Shown: piece after piece, positions 23,401-33,401 of the stretch
Position numbering within the stretch: position 1 is the stretch's first letter
How the letters are laid out: each line of letters starts with the position of its first letter
NCBI GenBank assembly: GCA_030035585.1
Contig: CM057477.1
Coordinates: 59,005,447-59,069,446 of the forward strand
Reading direction: 5' to 3'
DNA length: 64,000 nucleotides
From: Dugong dugon
Lineage: Eukaryota; Chordata; Mammalia; Sirenia; Dugongidae
Position numbers and translations under genes: made by a program
Notes under the pieces: generated by a model
Databases searched by the model: none
The model's input: the letters and a program-made list of their open reading frames with translations, nothing else
Told to the model about the DNA's origin: nothing

Positions 23401-23910
23401 GGAACTGTTGGTTTTCTCTAGAAGTGTTTTATGCTATGCTATGGTCTGCTATATAGCTGGGCAAAATCTAAAAAAACTAGATCTGGTCGTTTAAAAATAA
23501 CTCTGTAAAAAATAAATAAATGAATAAATACCAGTAACCCTGTTCTTAACACTGTTTCAGGCAGATCCAAATATGAGGTGGAAAGCCCATCTCTGTTTTC
23601 TTGTAGATTTTATTGCCTGTTTCCTTACATGCCGCACCATCCTACATCAGAAGACTCAGGCTTGTTCTGACAGTTTGTTGTAATTGTTGCACAGTTTGTG
23701 CTAGGCCCCCGTAACAAGCTTGCCTACTTCATGGAGACTGCAGATGGCTGCCCAGTCATGCCAGTTGATCAGACATCCATTATGTGGGAAGCCTGCCATT
23801 AAATTTGGTGCTTTGATGCACATCTGAGATGATGTGATCTGGTTAAGCATAGGATTTGTAATCTTTTGTGAATGGATAATCTTCCTTATCCTTCATTTAC
23901 AGGTATGTGA
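11359..23910 (+). CDS. RGCC: RGCC, regulator of cell cycle (RGC-32), five coding exons
   Basis: The exons 11359-11407, 11953-12138, 19625-19732, 22288-22350 and 23903-23910 join into a 137-codon reading frame ending in TGA, the usual mammalian RGCC length. All four introns are GT-AG and phase 1, so internal exons of 186, 108 and 63 nt can each be skipped without a frameshift. Visible features are an alanine-rich N-terminus (residues 11-17), a conserved acidic/aromatic core (about 28-60), a basic KRR followed by a serine cluster (61-79), a serine-rich stretch (82-107), and an acidic C-terminal helix ending in LASM. From the literature, RGC-32 is a small complement- and p53-responsive protein of cytoplasm, nucleus and centrosome that binds CDK1 and PLK1 and acts in cell cycle and TGF-beta/SMAD responses. 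Oddity: positions 102 and 111, threonines before proline in human RGCC as I recall it, are both alanine here, and a new Ser-Pro appears at 107-108. Identification is very secure. Confidence 0.97.
11953..12138 (+). CDS. RGCC: RGCC coding exon 2
   Basis: The acceptor is a C-rich tract ending in AG at 11951-11952; the donor GTAAGT begins at 12139. The exon encodes Ala17 to the first base of Ser79, including the conserved [12 protein letters not shown] block, the [11 protein letters not shown] block and the serine cluster. It lies inside the CpG island. Confidence 0.96.
13164..13372 (+). mobile_element. AfroSINE in RGCC intron 2
   Basis: Diverged copy: gtggtgcaaatggtccaagt head, ccatccagaggcaccttgg middle and ctatgagttggagtc tail. 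Confidence 0.8.
14139..14337 (-). mobile_element. AfroSINE, reverse, in RGCC intron 2
   Basis: Starts with the reversed tail (gacttgactccaactcatgg) and ends with the reversed head (gtttgcaccacccagggact). Confidence 0.85.
14590..14840 (+). repeat. MIR, diverged
   Basis: aacccaggaggtaggcactgt, then a diverged 'ttttctgataaggtag' block and gggacaggaaccaggtcct. These match the MIR order. Confidence 0.55.
15920..15995 (+). repeat. L2/MIR-like end fragment
   Basis: The agtacctagcatgaca...tgtaagtgcttaatata...ggaatgaa pattern corresponds to the widespread 'gcctggcacatagtaggtgctcaataaa' type end. Confidence 0.5.
16215..16330 (+). repeat. MIR fragment
   Basis: ttgccaaagaagaaactgag, then gctcagaggttaatggtgtg and cacagggtcac, matching the conserved MIR core. 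Confidence 0.6.
16617..16705 (+). repeat. (GT)n-rich stretch in RGCC intron 2
   Basis: Short, interrupted GT runs at 16618-16636 and 16676-16694. Confidence 0.7.
17661..17682 (+). repeat. Poly(A) run of about 20 in RGCC intron 2
   Basis: Long A tract after ggtgccacacc. It may be a retroelement tail, but the sequence before it is not a family I recognise. Confidence 0.6.
17800..18052 (+). repeat. Intron-2 direct duplication, copy 1
   Basis: Starts at aaaaccatgacaaagactcc and ends near ggcctttggtgt. It matches 19137-19404 along its length in the same orientation, with small indels and base changes (roughly 80-85% identical by eye). I recognise no known repeat family. Confidence 0.85.
18826..18965 (+). 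repeat. Ancient SINE-like fragment (MIR-type)
   Basis: gaatcccagaacttcagagc, then gggagggacttgaaagg and a tail like 'agctgagctggttctcttaa'. It fits an old mammalian tRNA-SINE but is diverged. Confidence 0.4.
19137..19404 (+). repeat. Intron-2 direct duplication, copy 2
   Basis: Second copy of the 17800-18052 unit, about 1.3 kb downstream and ending 220 bp before RGCC exon 3. It carries about 15 extra bases near 19258-19275. Shared landmarks are the ccaatcagccaagcattagt block and the gatcctagca..ccctgctggt block. Confidence 0.85.
19625..19732 (+). CDS. RGCC: RGCC coding exon 3
   Basis: The acceptor AG is at 19623-19624 and the donor GTGAGT begins at 19733. The exon encodes the rest of Ser79 to the first base of Ala115. 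It contains the NSPTD segment (residues 96-100) and the region that in human RGC-32 carries the CDK1-phosphorylated threonine. Here the codons read S-P-S-I-A-P-Q-K (107-114), with GCT alanine at 111. Confidence 0.96.
19872..20072 (+). mobile_element. AfroSINE in RGCC intron 3
   Basis: agttcctgggtgatgctaaa head, agttcgagtccacccagagg B-box region and ggaatagactcgacagcaac tail. Confidence 0.85.
20690..21017 (+). other. Unassigned ORF-bearing stretch in RGCC intron 3
   Basis: An open frame runs on the + strand from about 20647 to 21030, with an acceptor-like polypyrimidine-CAG at about 20691-20708. No repeat is visible before the AfroSINE at 21018. The translation is not a family I recognise and has no obvious donor. 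It could be chance. Confidence 0.2.
21018..21218 (+). mobile_element. AfroSINE with 12-14 bp target-site duplication
   Basis: ggagcactggtgatgaagtg head to gacttgacagcaatggg tail. tgcatttcagaa (21006) and tgcatttcaaagaa (21219) flank it. Confidence 0.9.
21761..22097 (+). mobile_element. tRNA-Gly-headed SINE with RTE/AfroSINE-type tail
   Basis: The first about 70 bases follow tRNA-Gly(GCC) closely: an A-box-like ggtggatcagtgg, gcagaattcttgcct and the B-box ggtttgattcc, ending ggccaatgca. The body then runs through gtcagtggaggcttgtgtgt and gaagaaaggcctggcagtct to a ttgacagcagctaacaaca tail. Confidence 0.85.
22288..22350 (+). CDS. RGCC: RGCC coding exon 4
   Basis: The acceptor TTTTACAG ends at 22287 and the donor GTGAGT begins at 22351. 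The 63-nt exon encodes the rest of Ala115 to the first base of Ser136: a lysine/acid-rich C-terminal helix with the [10 protein letters not shown] motif, the most conserved part of the family. Confidence 0.96.
22771..22937 (+). mobile_element. AfroSINE with perfect 15-bp target-site duplication
   Basis: gagccctggtgacgcagtgg to ggcaatggggttggttttt. The target tgtgttctagaaaga occurs at 22758-22772 and again at 22938-22952 without a mismatch, overlapping the GA start. A comparatively young insertion in RGCC intron 4. Confidence 0.95.
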
Positions 23911-24298
23911 AACAAGGAAAAGTTTTGGGTCCTTTTTCTTATAAGGGAGAAGCTTCAGAAAGTTCTAAGGACCTGGTCAAATCAGCTATGAGGATCTGCC
24001 TCCAGAAGGGACAGAGATGAGGCTCACTTTCCTACCACCAGCCGTCTCAGACCCACCTGCCCTTGGGCTCATCTCTGGGCAATTTAGACAGTGAAACTGA
24101 CTTTGTTTACCCGCTTGCAGCGTTTTTGAAGACACGACCCATGCTAATATCGTATTTTCTCTTAAAATATGGCTTTCCTGTAATTTAAAGTGCTTTTATG
24201 AAAATATTTGTAATTAATTATATGTAGTTGGAAACAGCAATAACCTTCTCTCATTATAATATATTTTTGTATACAAATAAAATTTGAACTGGAGTCAG
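23903..24298 (+). CDS. RGCC: RGCC exon 5: last two codons, stop and 3' UTR
   Basis: The acceptor TTTACAG ends at 23902. Only 23903-23910 is coding (rest of Ser136, Met137, TGA). The 3' UTR of about 390 nt is AU-rich near its end. The poly(A) signal AATAAA is at 24276-24281, with cleavage expected near 24295-24300. No transposable element is recognised in the 3' UTR. Confidence 0.85.
24276..24281 (+). terminator. RGCC: RGCC polyadenylation signal AATAAA
   Basis: Canonical AATAAA about 365 nt after the stop codon, followed by a T/GT-rich stretch (gtcaggtttttgtaag) typical of the downstream element. Confidence 0.8.
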
Positions 24299-24440
24299 GT
24301 TTTTGTAAGCTTCATTTTTTTTCTTTCTCTTTCAATATACACATTTACATTCAAATAATATTCTAATGGAAGTAACATACCTTTTGGCTCCTAGCAGGGA
24401 CTCTGTGTGCTGCCTAATTGCACTAGATAACAAGGGAACT

Positions 24441-24752
24441 TTCATGGTTTAGTGGTAGAATTCTCACTTTCCATTCAGAAGACCCAGGTTCGATTCCCAG
24501 CCAATGCACCTTGTGTGCAGCCATCACTTGTCAGTGGAGGCTCATGTGTTGCTATGATACTGAACAGGTTTCAGTGGAGCTCCCAGACTAAGATGGACTA
24601 GGAAGAAAGGCCTGGCAATCTAGAAAACCAGCCAGTGAAAACCCTATGGATCACAACAGTCCAATCCACAACTGATCATGGGGATGGTACAGGACCCCGT
24701 TGTATATTGGGTCACCATGAGTCAAGGCTGACTTGATGGCAGACAACAACAA
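24441..24752 (+). mobile_element. tRNA-Gly-headed SINE
   Basis: tRNA-Gly-like head (tggtttagtggtagaattct, caggttcgattcccagccaa) with body and tail as at 21761, ending gatggcagacaacaacaa. It lies just after the RGCC 3' end. Confidence 0.88.
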
Positions 24753-24769
24753 ATTTAAGAAAGCATTAC

Positions 24770-25829
24770 TTTGAAGCTCTTTTGGTGCTCCAGGAAAATG
24801 CTGGTATATGGTTAATGGGACATAAGAATTTGAGATTACGATTTTGGTGGAAGTTAGGTTTCTTTTCTATCTCTGTCCTCCTATTTATATCTTGGTACCT
24901 TTTCAGGTGCCATGAACTCTTCCCTTGAATTAAGGGAAATACTAGTTGCTTTCAAAATCTGGGACTTAAAATGTGAGGGAAAGTTGGGGCAGCTGGAGGA
25001 CTTAAAAATGCTGCTGCTTCAACTGGACAAAACCAAAGCTAAGAAGTTTCCTGAATACAGTCAAACACTTTGAGGGACAGAGTAGCAGGGGTAGGTGTCT
25101 GGGGACCATGGTTTCAGGGGACATCTAGGTCAATTGACATAACAAAGCTTATTAAGAAAATCTTCCGCATCCTACTTTGGTGAGTGGCGTCTGGGGTATT
25201 AAAAGCCTGCAAGCAGGCATCTAAGATGCATCAATTGGTCCCAACCACCTGGAGTAAAGGAGAATGAAGAACACCAAAGACACAAGGAAAGTAGTAGCCC
25301 AGGAGACAGAAAGGGTCACATAAACCAGAGACTTCATCTGAGCCTGAGACGAGAAGAACTACATGGTGCCTGGCTACCACCAATGACTGCCCTGACAGGG
25401 AACACAACAGAGAGTCCCTGACGGAGCAGGAGAAAGGTGGGGTGCAGAACTCAAATTCTAGTAAAAAGACTAGACTCAGTGGTCTGACTGAGACTGGAGG
25501 AATCCCGGAGACCATGGCCCCTGGATTCTCTATCAGCCAAGAACTAAAACAATTTCCAAGGCCAACTCTTCAGACAGGGATTGGACTGGACTGTGGGACA
25601 TAAAGTGATACTCGTGAGGAGTGTGCCTCTTAGCTCAAGTAGATACAAGACACTAATTGGGCAGCTTCTGTCCAGAGGTGAGATGGGAAGGCAGAGAGGG
25701 TGAGGAACTGGTTGAACGGACATGGGGAATCAGGGTGGAAAGGAGGAGTGTGCTATCACAGTATGGGGAGAGCAATTAGAGTCACATAACAATGTATGTA
25801 TAAATTTTTGTATGGGAAAAAAAAATGCT
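24770..25829 (+). mobile_element. Proboscidean LINE 3' UTR-like repeat, copy 1
   Basis: The part from 25187 on is collinear with 36470-37125, about 85-90% alike by eye, ending in an A-rich tail. The upstream part from about 24770 also belongs to this element as I recall it from elephant DNA. It has no ORF of its own. Confidence 0.7.
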
Positions 25830-25980
25830 GGTGCTTTATAAGATCTGTGAGCAAAGGAAAGTCTGACCATGCTGACTCTGATGCTAATGCAGTCAGGGGA
25901 GCCAGAGGGTGGTGGCTTTGCACAGAGAAACCAGTATACTACACCCCCACCTGCCTTTTTTGGGGAACAGGGAGGTGCGA

Positions 25981-26192
25981 AGAAGCCCCTGGGTAGCGCA
26001 AACGGTTAAGGGCTCAGCTACTAGCCGAAAGGTTATTGGTTCAAATCCACCCAGAGGTGCCTCGGAAGACAGGCCTGGTGATCTGCTTCCGAAAGGTCAC
26101 AACCTTGGAAACCCTGTGTAGCAGTTCTACGCTGCACACGTGGGGTCACCGTGAGTCGGAATAGACTGTATGGCAACTAACAACAGCAACAG
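25981..26192 (+). mobile_element. AfroSINE ('ctgggtagc' subtype)
   Basis: gaagcccctgggtagcgcaa head, ccacccagaggtgcctcgga, then a caactaacaacagcaacag tail. Confidence 0.88.
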
Positions 26193-26469
26193 GGTGCCTG
26201 AAGGCAGGAAAGTTCATAATTTTCCTATCTATGCTTTTCTATTTTGAAAAACTCCTTTAAAATAACCATGTATTATTTTCATAACCAGAAAAACTTACCT
26301 AAAAATGACATTCCTTACATTCCTAAAGGACATAAATGCAAAAAATAAATACATGATAATTTTATTTGTATTGTCAAAAGCTGACTACTATGTTTGATCT
26401 GGGTTTTAGGGTTTAAGGGAACTACATTGGCTTTTCCTTACTCTTTGTCTTCTAAGTTTCTGGTTGAAC

Positions 26470-28302
26470 CCAAATATTTTTTCTTTTTCCTTTTTTATTA
26501 AGGTGTAATTCATACACCATACAACTTACCCTTTTAAAATATATTTTGTGGTTTTAGTATATTCACAGAGTTGTACAACCATCACCGCTACTAATTCCAG
26601 AACATTTCCATCACCCCAAAAAGAAACCCTGTAAGAGCTAGCAGTCACTCCCCGTTCCTCCCTCCCCTCAGTCTCTGACGACTGCTAACCTGCTTTGTGT
26701 TTCTATGGATTTACCTGTTCTGGGAGTTACATATTAATGGAATTATACAACGTGTAGTCTTTTGTGACTGGCTTCATACACTTACCCTAATGTTTCCTAG
26801 GTTCTTCAAGTTGTTGTAGCATGAATCAGTAATTCATTCTTTTTATGGCTTGATAATATTCTATTGCATACATATACTACATTTTGTTTATCCATTCATC
26901 GGTTGGTGGACTTTTAGGTTGTTCCCATTTTTTGGCTATTATGATTAATGCTGCTATGAACATTTATGTACAAGTTTTTGTGTGGATGTGTTTTCAATTC
27001 TCTTGGGAATTAGGAGTGGAGTTGCTGTTTATATGGTAACTCTATGTTTAACTTTTTGAGGAACTCCCAAACTGTTTCCAAAGCAGCTGCACCATTTTAA
27101 ATTTCCACCAACAATGTATGAGAGTTCGATCTGTCCACATCTTTACCCAACACCTGTTACTGTCTGTCTTTTTGATCTTAGCTGTCCTTGTGGGTTTGAA
27201 GTGATAGCTTTTTGTGGTTTTGACTTGCATTTCCCTAGTGACTAATGATGTTGAGCATCTTCTCATGTGCTTATTAGCCATTTGTATGTCTTCTTTGGAG
27301 AAATGTCTAGTCAATTCTTTGCACATTTTTAACTGGGTTATTTATATTTTTATTTTGAGTTGTAATAGTTCTTTATATATTCTGGATACTACATTCTTAT
27401 CAGATATATGATTTGCAAATATTTTCTCCCATTGGTGGGTTGTCTTTCCATTTTTTGGTAGTGTCTTTGGAGCACAACGTTTCAAATTTTGATAAAGTTC
27501 CATTTATCTATTTTGTTGCTTGTGCTTTTGGTGTTGTATCTAAGAAACCATTGTTTGATCCAAGGCACCTGGATTTACAGGTGCACCAGGATCAACCAAG
27601 GTTTACACCTAAGTTTTCTTTTAAGAGTTTTATAATTTTAGCTCTTACATTTAGGTCTTTAATCTATTTTGAGTTAAGTTTTGTATCTGAGGTAGGGGCC
27701 CAACTTCATTCTTTTTGCTTGGATGCTTGTGCAGTTACTCCAGCGCCAGTCATTGAAAAGACTGTTTTTCCCCCGTTGCATTGTCTTGGCGCCCCTGTCA
27801 AAAATCAATTGCCCACAAATACAGACATTTATTTTCGGACTCTCAATTTCCTTCTACTGATCTACAATGTCTACCTTGTGTGACTGCCTCAGTCTTGGTC
27901 ACTATAGCTTTGTGGTAAGTTTTGGAAGCAGGGAGTGGGAGTCCTTTTACTCTGTTCTTTTTCAAGGTTGTTTTGACTATTCTGCATCCCTTGCATTTCC
28001 ATATGAATTTTAGGATCAGCTTGCAAATTTCTGCAAAAAGGCAGCTGGGATTTTGATAGGCATTGTGCTCCATCTATAGATCAATTTGGGGAGTATTGCC
28101 AGTTTAACAACATTAAGTCTTCCTTCCAGTCCATGAACATCAGATGGCTTTCCATATATTTAGGTTGCCTTTAATTTCTTTCAATGATGTTCTGTAGTTT
28201 TCAGTGTACTAATCTTGCACTTACTTTGGTAAATTTGTTCCTAAGTATTTTATTTTTATCGATGCTGTTTTCAGTGAGTCAGAATCGACTCGACAGCAAT
28301 GG

Positions 28303-28346
<44 letters not shown>

Positions 28347-28500
28347 TTTAAGTGAAATGGTTCTCTTAATTTCATTTTTGAATTCATAGCTAGTATACAG
28401 AAATACAATTGATTTCTATATATTGATCTTGTATCCTGCAACTTTTATTAGCTCATTTTTAGCTTGAGGCTTATTTCTTTCAATAGCATGACTAGAAGAG
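26470..28500 (-). mobile_element. Long L1 fragment, reverse (3' UTR through ORF2 C-terminal part)
   Basis: Starts with the reversed 3' UTR (ggtgtaattcatacaccata) and continues through reversed ORF2 for about 2 kb (caatttggggagtattgcca; gtaaatttgttcctaagtat). A SINE tail with (GT)n at 28274-28345 interrupts it. ORFs on the + strand here are antisense to L1 and not genes. Confidence 0.88.
28274..28345 (+). repeat. About 30-bp AfroSINE tail joined to a (GT)n microsatellite
   Basis: gtgagtcagaatcgactcga then cagcaatgggc is the last part of an AfroSINE. It runs directly into about 20 GT units, and L1 sequence resumes after it. Confidence 0.85.
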
Positions 28501-28630
28501 ACACCACTAATCACTTCTGCTCATATCCCCTTGTCCAGATCTTAGATAGCGATTCCCAGCTGGGAAAAAAAGGTCTCTAGGTGGTCATGTATGTGCTCAG
28601 GTAAAATCTGAGAGTTCTATTATTAAAGAA

Positions 28631-28787
28631 GGAGTGCTGGTGGCACAGTGGTTAAGAGCTCAGCTGCTAACCGAAAAGTCTGGCAGTTCAAATCCACCAG
28701 CCGCTCCTTGGAAATGCTATGGAGCAGTCCTACTCTGTCCTATAGGGTTGCTGTGAGTCGGAATTGACTCGACGGCAGTGGGTTTAC
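28631..28787 (+). mobile_element. AfroSINE with 10-bp target-site duplication
   Basis: ggagtgctggtggcacagtg to gactcgacggcagtgggttt. tattaaagaa is found at 28621 and at 28788. Confidence 0.92.
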
Positions 28788-29504
28788 TATTAAAGAAAGA
28801 CAAAGGAAACAAGCATTGGAGGATAACCAGCCATCTCTGTTGTAGCATGATGAAGGCTTTGAGAAATACTGCAGCCAAGAAACCTGGTCCCCTCCTTCCC
28901 TTTATTTTGGTAGAAAACCTTCCAGCAATCCACATCATATGAGCGTTTCTTAGAACAGGCTTTGGGAAATGCCACCGTAGGGCATCTCACTCCAGTGGGA
29001 TCTCCTGCACTTTACCTCCTCCAAGACCTGAAAGCCGAGAGGGAGGCCTTTGCAAATAGCTCGAGTGTTATCTGGAGAGTGTCAGCCAGTGGCTTTTCTG
29101 GAATGCAGCAAGATTGGAAACTGTGCATGCAAATTTGGTAGGCTATGAATAGTATGTTTTTGAATTTGGGAATTCCCAGTTCTAACTTCTTGTAGAAACA
29201 GCTGAAGCTAAACAAAACAAAAAAAACGATAAACACCCAAAAGTTAGTGTCAGCCCAAATGTTTATACACCACCAGCCTACAGGGTGGGGCAGAGGAGCC
29301 AATGGACACCTCTTTCCAGAGAATTATGACAGGTGGGCAGAGTGCAACACTCCATGCTTGTCCCCAGGTGCAAGAAGGCATGTCTGAGCCAAGGTGCAGT
29401 GGGTAATGATGTCTATTGACAATCAGCAGAGGCTGGGGACTCTGGGGAGGCTTCTCCACAGAAATATCCCTCTGGGTATGGGCTGGAGGAAAAAGGGAGA
29501 AAGA

Positions 29505-29700
29505 ATGGACTTTCAAGCTAGACCAGGTTTAAATCCCAGCTCTGCCACTTAGTAGCTGGGTGATGCTGGACAAGTTCCTTAACCTCTCAGAGGCTCTGTT
29601 TGCTCATTTGTAAACAGAAGTGTAAGTCCTTGTCTCCCAGGGCCATTGTGAAGGTCAAATACATTGTATATAAAGTGTCTGGCACTCCTCCTTTTATCAC
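29505..29700 (+). repeat. MIR
   Basis: Nearly complete: gtttaaatcccagctctgcc, acttagtagctgggtgatg, ccttaacctctcagaggctc and a 'aagtgtctggcac' end. Confidence 0.85.
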
Positions 29701-30354
29701 AAGAACTCCAGGCTCCTGTACCCAATGAAAAATTAAACTTCACCCACAGTGGTTGCAGAGGGCAGTTCCAAGCCCATTGTTCCTCGTCTGATAGATGAAA
29801 GCTGGCAGATTTGGTCTGATGGGATCAGACAGGGCGAGGCAGGAGAGAACGTGAACAAAGGGCCTGGAGACAGGCTTCAAGCCCCAGCCCTGCCATTTAC
29901 TGGTCCCTGGCTGCCTCAGATTCCTCCAGGTAACATGTGGGAGTGGGATTACATGTCCTCGGGGTCTCTCCAGCCCCAGCAGGGCCTTGTTTGGTGGGCT
30001 CCAGCCCCTTCCTCAGACTTGCAGCTCTTCTCTGAAAAGTGGGTGGGATTTTTCTTGATTTTTCAGTATGTGTTTCTGCCACACCATTCTCCAAAATGTT
30101 TTCCTGTGTTAGTTTATTTGGAAGAGAAGGTTTGTGGTCAGAAGCACCAAGCAGGAAATGGCCGTCATAGCTGCTGTCTGCAAGTTTTGTTTTTTTAAGG
30201 CTTTCTCCCACACAACTCACCTGCTTTGCGTCGCTCAGTACTGATTTAAGTGCAGCGGTAAGTGGAAGGGGAAAGGGAAAGGGAAACACATTTTTAGAAG
30301 GGAACATTTTCCTTCAAGTTCAAAGTTGACTGAAGGTTAAGGAAAATGACTGTC

Positions 30355-30760
30355 CCTAATGGCAGTGTTAAGGGCCTTTGCACACACTGTTTCCTCTGCC
30401 TGGAATGCCTTCTCTGCTCTATTTTTCTAGCTACTTCTACTTCTCCTTTAGCATTAGCTCAAGTGCCACTTTCTCAGAAAGCCTTTCCTGATGTTCTGTC
30501 TAGGTTGGGTTCTTTGGTGTTATGTTCTTGTAGAACCCTGTTCCTTTCTGTAATTAAATGTCTTATCTTGGTTTTCGGTGACATGTTCGTTAGTGTGATT
30601 TATTTTGGTTACTGCCTTCCTACCCTCTGCAACTGGACCATATGCCCCACAAGGGTAGGAACTATCTCTAATTTTCTTGTCACTGTATGCCCAGTGTCCA
30701 GCATGGTGCCTGGCATATAGTATGTGCTCAGTCAACATCTATTGAGTAAATGAGGTTGGG
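30355..30760 (+). repeat. L2 LINE 3' end
   Basis: cctttgcacacactgtttcc, then tctgcctggaatgcc, tcagaaagcctttcctgatg and tggtgcctggcatatagtat are standard L2 3'-end landmarks. Confidence 0.85.
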
Positions 30761-33005
30761 CATGACAGAGTGTCTGCGAGGTGTTTTTTGCCGTGTCACC
30801 TCGCTGGGTCACCCTCCTCATGCAGGTCTTTTCTGCTTCCCCTTCTTCAGGGCCTTGCTCCTATCCTCCCAAAGCGTCTGGGAAATTGATCCAGGGTCAA
30901 GAATGGGACTGGGTGCCCATAACAGCACCTTCCCCAGATACTGTTAATATATTGGGAAGAGGAGGCCTCTGAACACTGCGAGACGGTTGAGGCCAAAAGC
31001 GATGAATCTCTAATGGTGGAACTTTAGGCTCCCTGACTGGCAGAAGGGGGAAAGCGCTTGACTCCCTAGTCACTCCAGGGAGGAGTCTGGATGCTAGGCT
31101 GACCCCTGTTCCTGCCACAATCTTAATACCTTGTCCTAGGATTCTAAAGTTAGCAGAATCTTCTGAGCCTCAACGTGGACAGAACACTGTGTTAGAACAC
31201 TGTGTGTGTGCACGCACACACGAGTGTATGTGTGTGTGCGTGCACAGCGTGTGCATGTGTGTATGTGCAGACATGTGCACGTGTGCACGTGTGCGCGTGT
31301 GTGTGCTTGTGTGTGTGAGTGTTGTGTGTTGGATAGAAGGAACAAGAGACAAGGATCTGGGCCCTGATTTGGAAGACCTATAGGAGAAGGTAGAGGCCTC
31401 AGAGGATCTAGTGTGGAGTTGCTCAACAGACTGTCCTGCTAGTAACAGCATGGTGTCGCCTCCAGAGAGACTGGACCGGCCCTCGGCACACACCCTCCCT
31501 CCTGCAGGCTTGCCCTTGCTTGTCAACATTACAAAACAGGTTTATGTTTGTAATCAGGGTTTCATACATCACATGGGAAGGGCCCATTCCCACGTGATTC
31601 CTCGTGATTCCAGGAGGCCCGTGACCTGTTGTCCTAGGCCCAGGGCCAAAGCTTGTTCTGGAACCAGAAGAGTCAGGGCTTGGTTATAGATTCTGAGCCA
31701 ACGGAAGCCCCCACCCAGCCAAGAACAGGTCTGGGAGGGGCAGGACCAGAGCATGACCCCTCACTTGTCAAGGGTGTCTTGAGTGTGAGGCCCGGAGCTG
31801 CAGGAAGGAGGCTCTGAGAGCCCTGGGTGGGGAAGGGAGCAGCAGAGCGTTGCCACGCCATTATGGAAGGCCAGAGACAGGAGGGTTCTAAGTGAGGCCT
31901 GCCCTCACTATGCTAACCAAACTGTCGTGGGAGTAAGTTCCTGGGGTAACTCGGGCAGCTAGCTAGGAATCTGAGAAACAGGACGAGTTACCCAGTAAGC
32001 TTTCTGAGAGATGAGCAGACTAGAAGGACATTAAAAGCAAAATGGAGTTCAAGATCATCCTGGAAGGCAAGGTGGAGGTACATCTTCCTGACACAAGAGT
32101 TGCTGGCCTCTGGTCCTTTGTCCCCACTCTATCTCTGACTGGCTGCGTTCCCGTGGGCTGACACACAAGCTCTTTCACCTGGGCCGCCTCATTTTAGAGG
32201 CAAGAAAACTGAGGCCAGGAATGGGGATTAAGTGACTTGAATCTCTCAGACAAGAGTTTCAGGAAGGTGAAATCAGAGACGTGAAGGCACCATGGGGAAC
32301 AAGAGCTCCACAAACCCAAAGTATAATTAACCGTCATAATCTCAAGTGATCTAGGACTGGTAGATCAGTTCTGTCCAGAAGGACATTCGCTTACCAATTG
32401 CCCTTGCCACAGATAAGAAAGGTTGCATAAGGCTGGAGGCGAGGGAGCAGGGCAGCATGCAGGGAAGGAAAAACATTGCGAGGGAGGTCACCTTGGTCTG
32501 ACAAAGCCTATTGTGCTGAGATTAGAGCCAGTCCTTCCCCAGAAAGGTTATGAAGTAGGTTAGGGCCACGGCCTGTGGGTCCCAAGGCACGTGGGAAAAT
32601 GAAATCTGGATCCCCTCCTCCCCTTTCTTCTTTGCTTTTATAAATCTTGATTGAGCAAGTGAAGGGATTGCTTCTCCTTGGCAGGCTACTGAGTGGCGTT
32701 TTTCAAGCCCAGCCAGACTGTGCACAAGTGTTTGTAATTTGTGATTCTGAGATACTGAAGCCGTACGTTTTCCTGAGTGTGAATTCTGCCTTTTCAATCC
32801 AGCACCATCCTGAGGTCCAGGCTGCTGCCCCTGTTGGGTTGTCCTGTATTTAAAAGCAAAAACATTTTTCCTCCCTGGGAAGAAAAAGAGCCAGATGCTG
32901 TACCGTGATCAGAAAAGCCAGACTAGCATTTTCTCCTGATACTCAAGACCCCATGCTGACAATCACTTATTTTTGTTATGATGACAGACAGCAGACCTAT
33001 GTTTC
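30760..33005. other. Intergenic DNA, mostly unassigned
   Basis: Apart from the (GT)n tract at 31199-31330, nothing is recognisable. No reading frame has both splice signals and protein-like content. Confidence 0.45.
31199..31330. repeat. Alternating purine-pyrimidine (GT)n/(GC) tract
   Basis: About 130 bp of GT repeats with interspersed GCAC/CACG steps, e.g. gtgcacgtgtgcacgtgtg. The alternation is nearly continuous. Confidence 0.9.
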
Positions 33006-33017
33006 TTTACTCAGGGC

Positions 33018-33320
33018 TTGTTAGCTGCCGTTGAGTTGGTCCCGACTCATGGCAGTCCCACCCACAATGGAAGGAAACACTGCCTGGTTCTGCACCATCC
33101 CTATGCTCTGTTGTACATCGTTGGCTGATTTTCAGATCATAGGCCCTTCTTCCTAGTCCATCTTACTCTGAGAGCTCCACTGAAACCTGTTAGCATCACA
33201 GCAACACACAACCTTCCACTAACAGACAGTAGCTGTGCTGGAGGTACATTGGTGAGAATTGAACTCATGTCTTTCGCATGGAAGGCAAGAATTTTACCAC
33301 TGAACCACCACTGACTGCCC
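33018..33320 (-). mobile_element. tRNA-Gly-headed SINE, reverse
   Basis: Begins with the reversed tail (gccgttgagttggtcccgac) and ends with the reversed tRNA-Gly head (gagaattgaactcatgtctt; ttttaccactgaaccaccac). ttactcaggg and tactcagag flank it as a likely target duplication. Confidence 0.88.
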
Positions 33321-33401
33321 CCATATACTCAGAGTTTAGACACTTGTTTTCTGTATTTTACTTGGCTGTACAATCTAAGAAGGACACAGGGAACACAGAG
33401 A

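Noticed and set aside
23903-24298. RGCC as a processed pseudogene
   Set aside because: Introns with correct GT-AG ends and a promoter CpG island are present and the frame is intact.
27413-27883. 156-codon + strand ORF
   Set aside because: It is antisense to the L1 ORF2 remnant at 26470-28500.
29749-30198. 149-codon + strand ORF
   Set aside because: No recognisable domain or exon signals; a similar-length ORF overlaps on the other strand, typical of chance.
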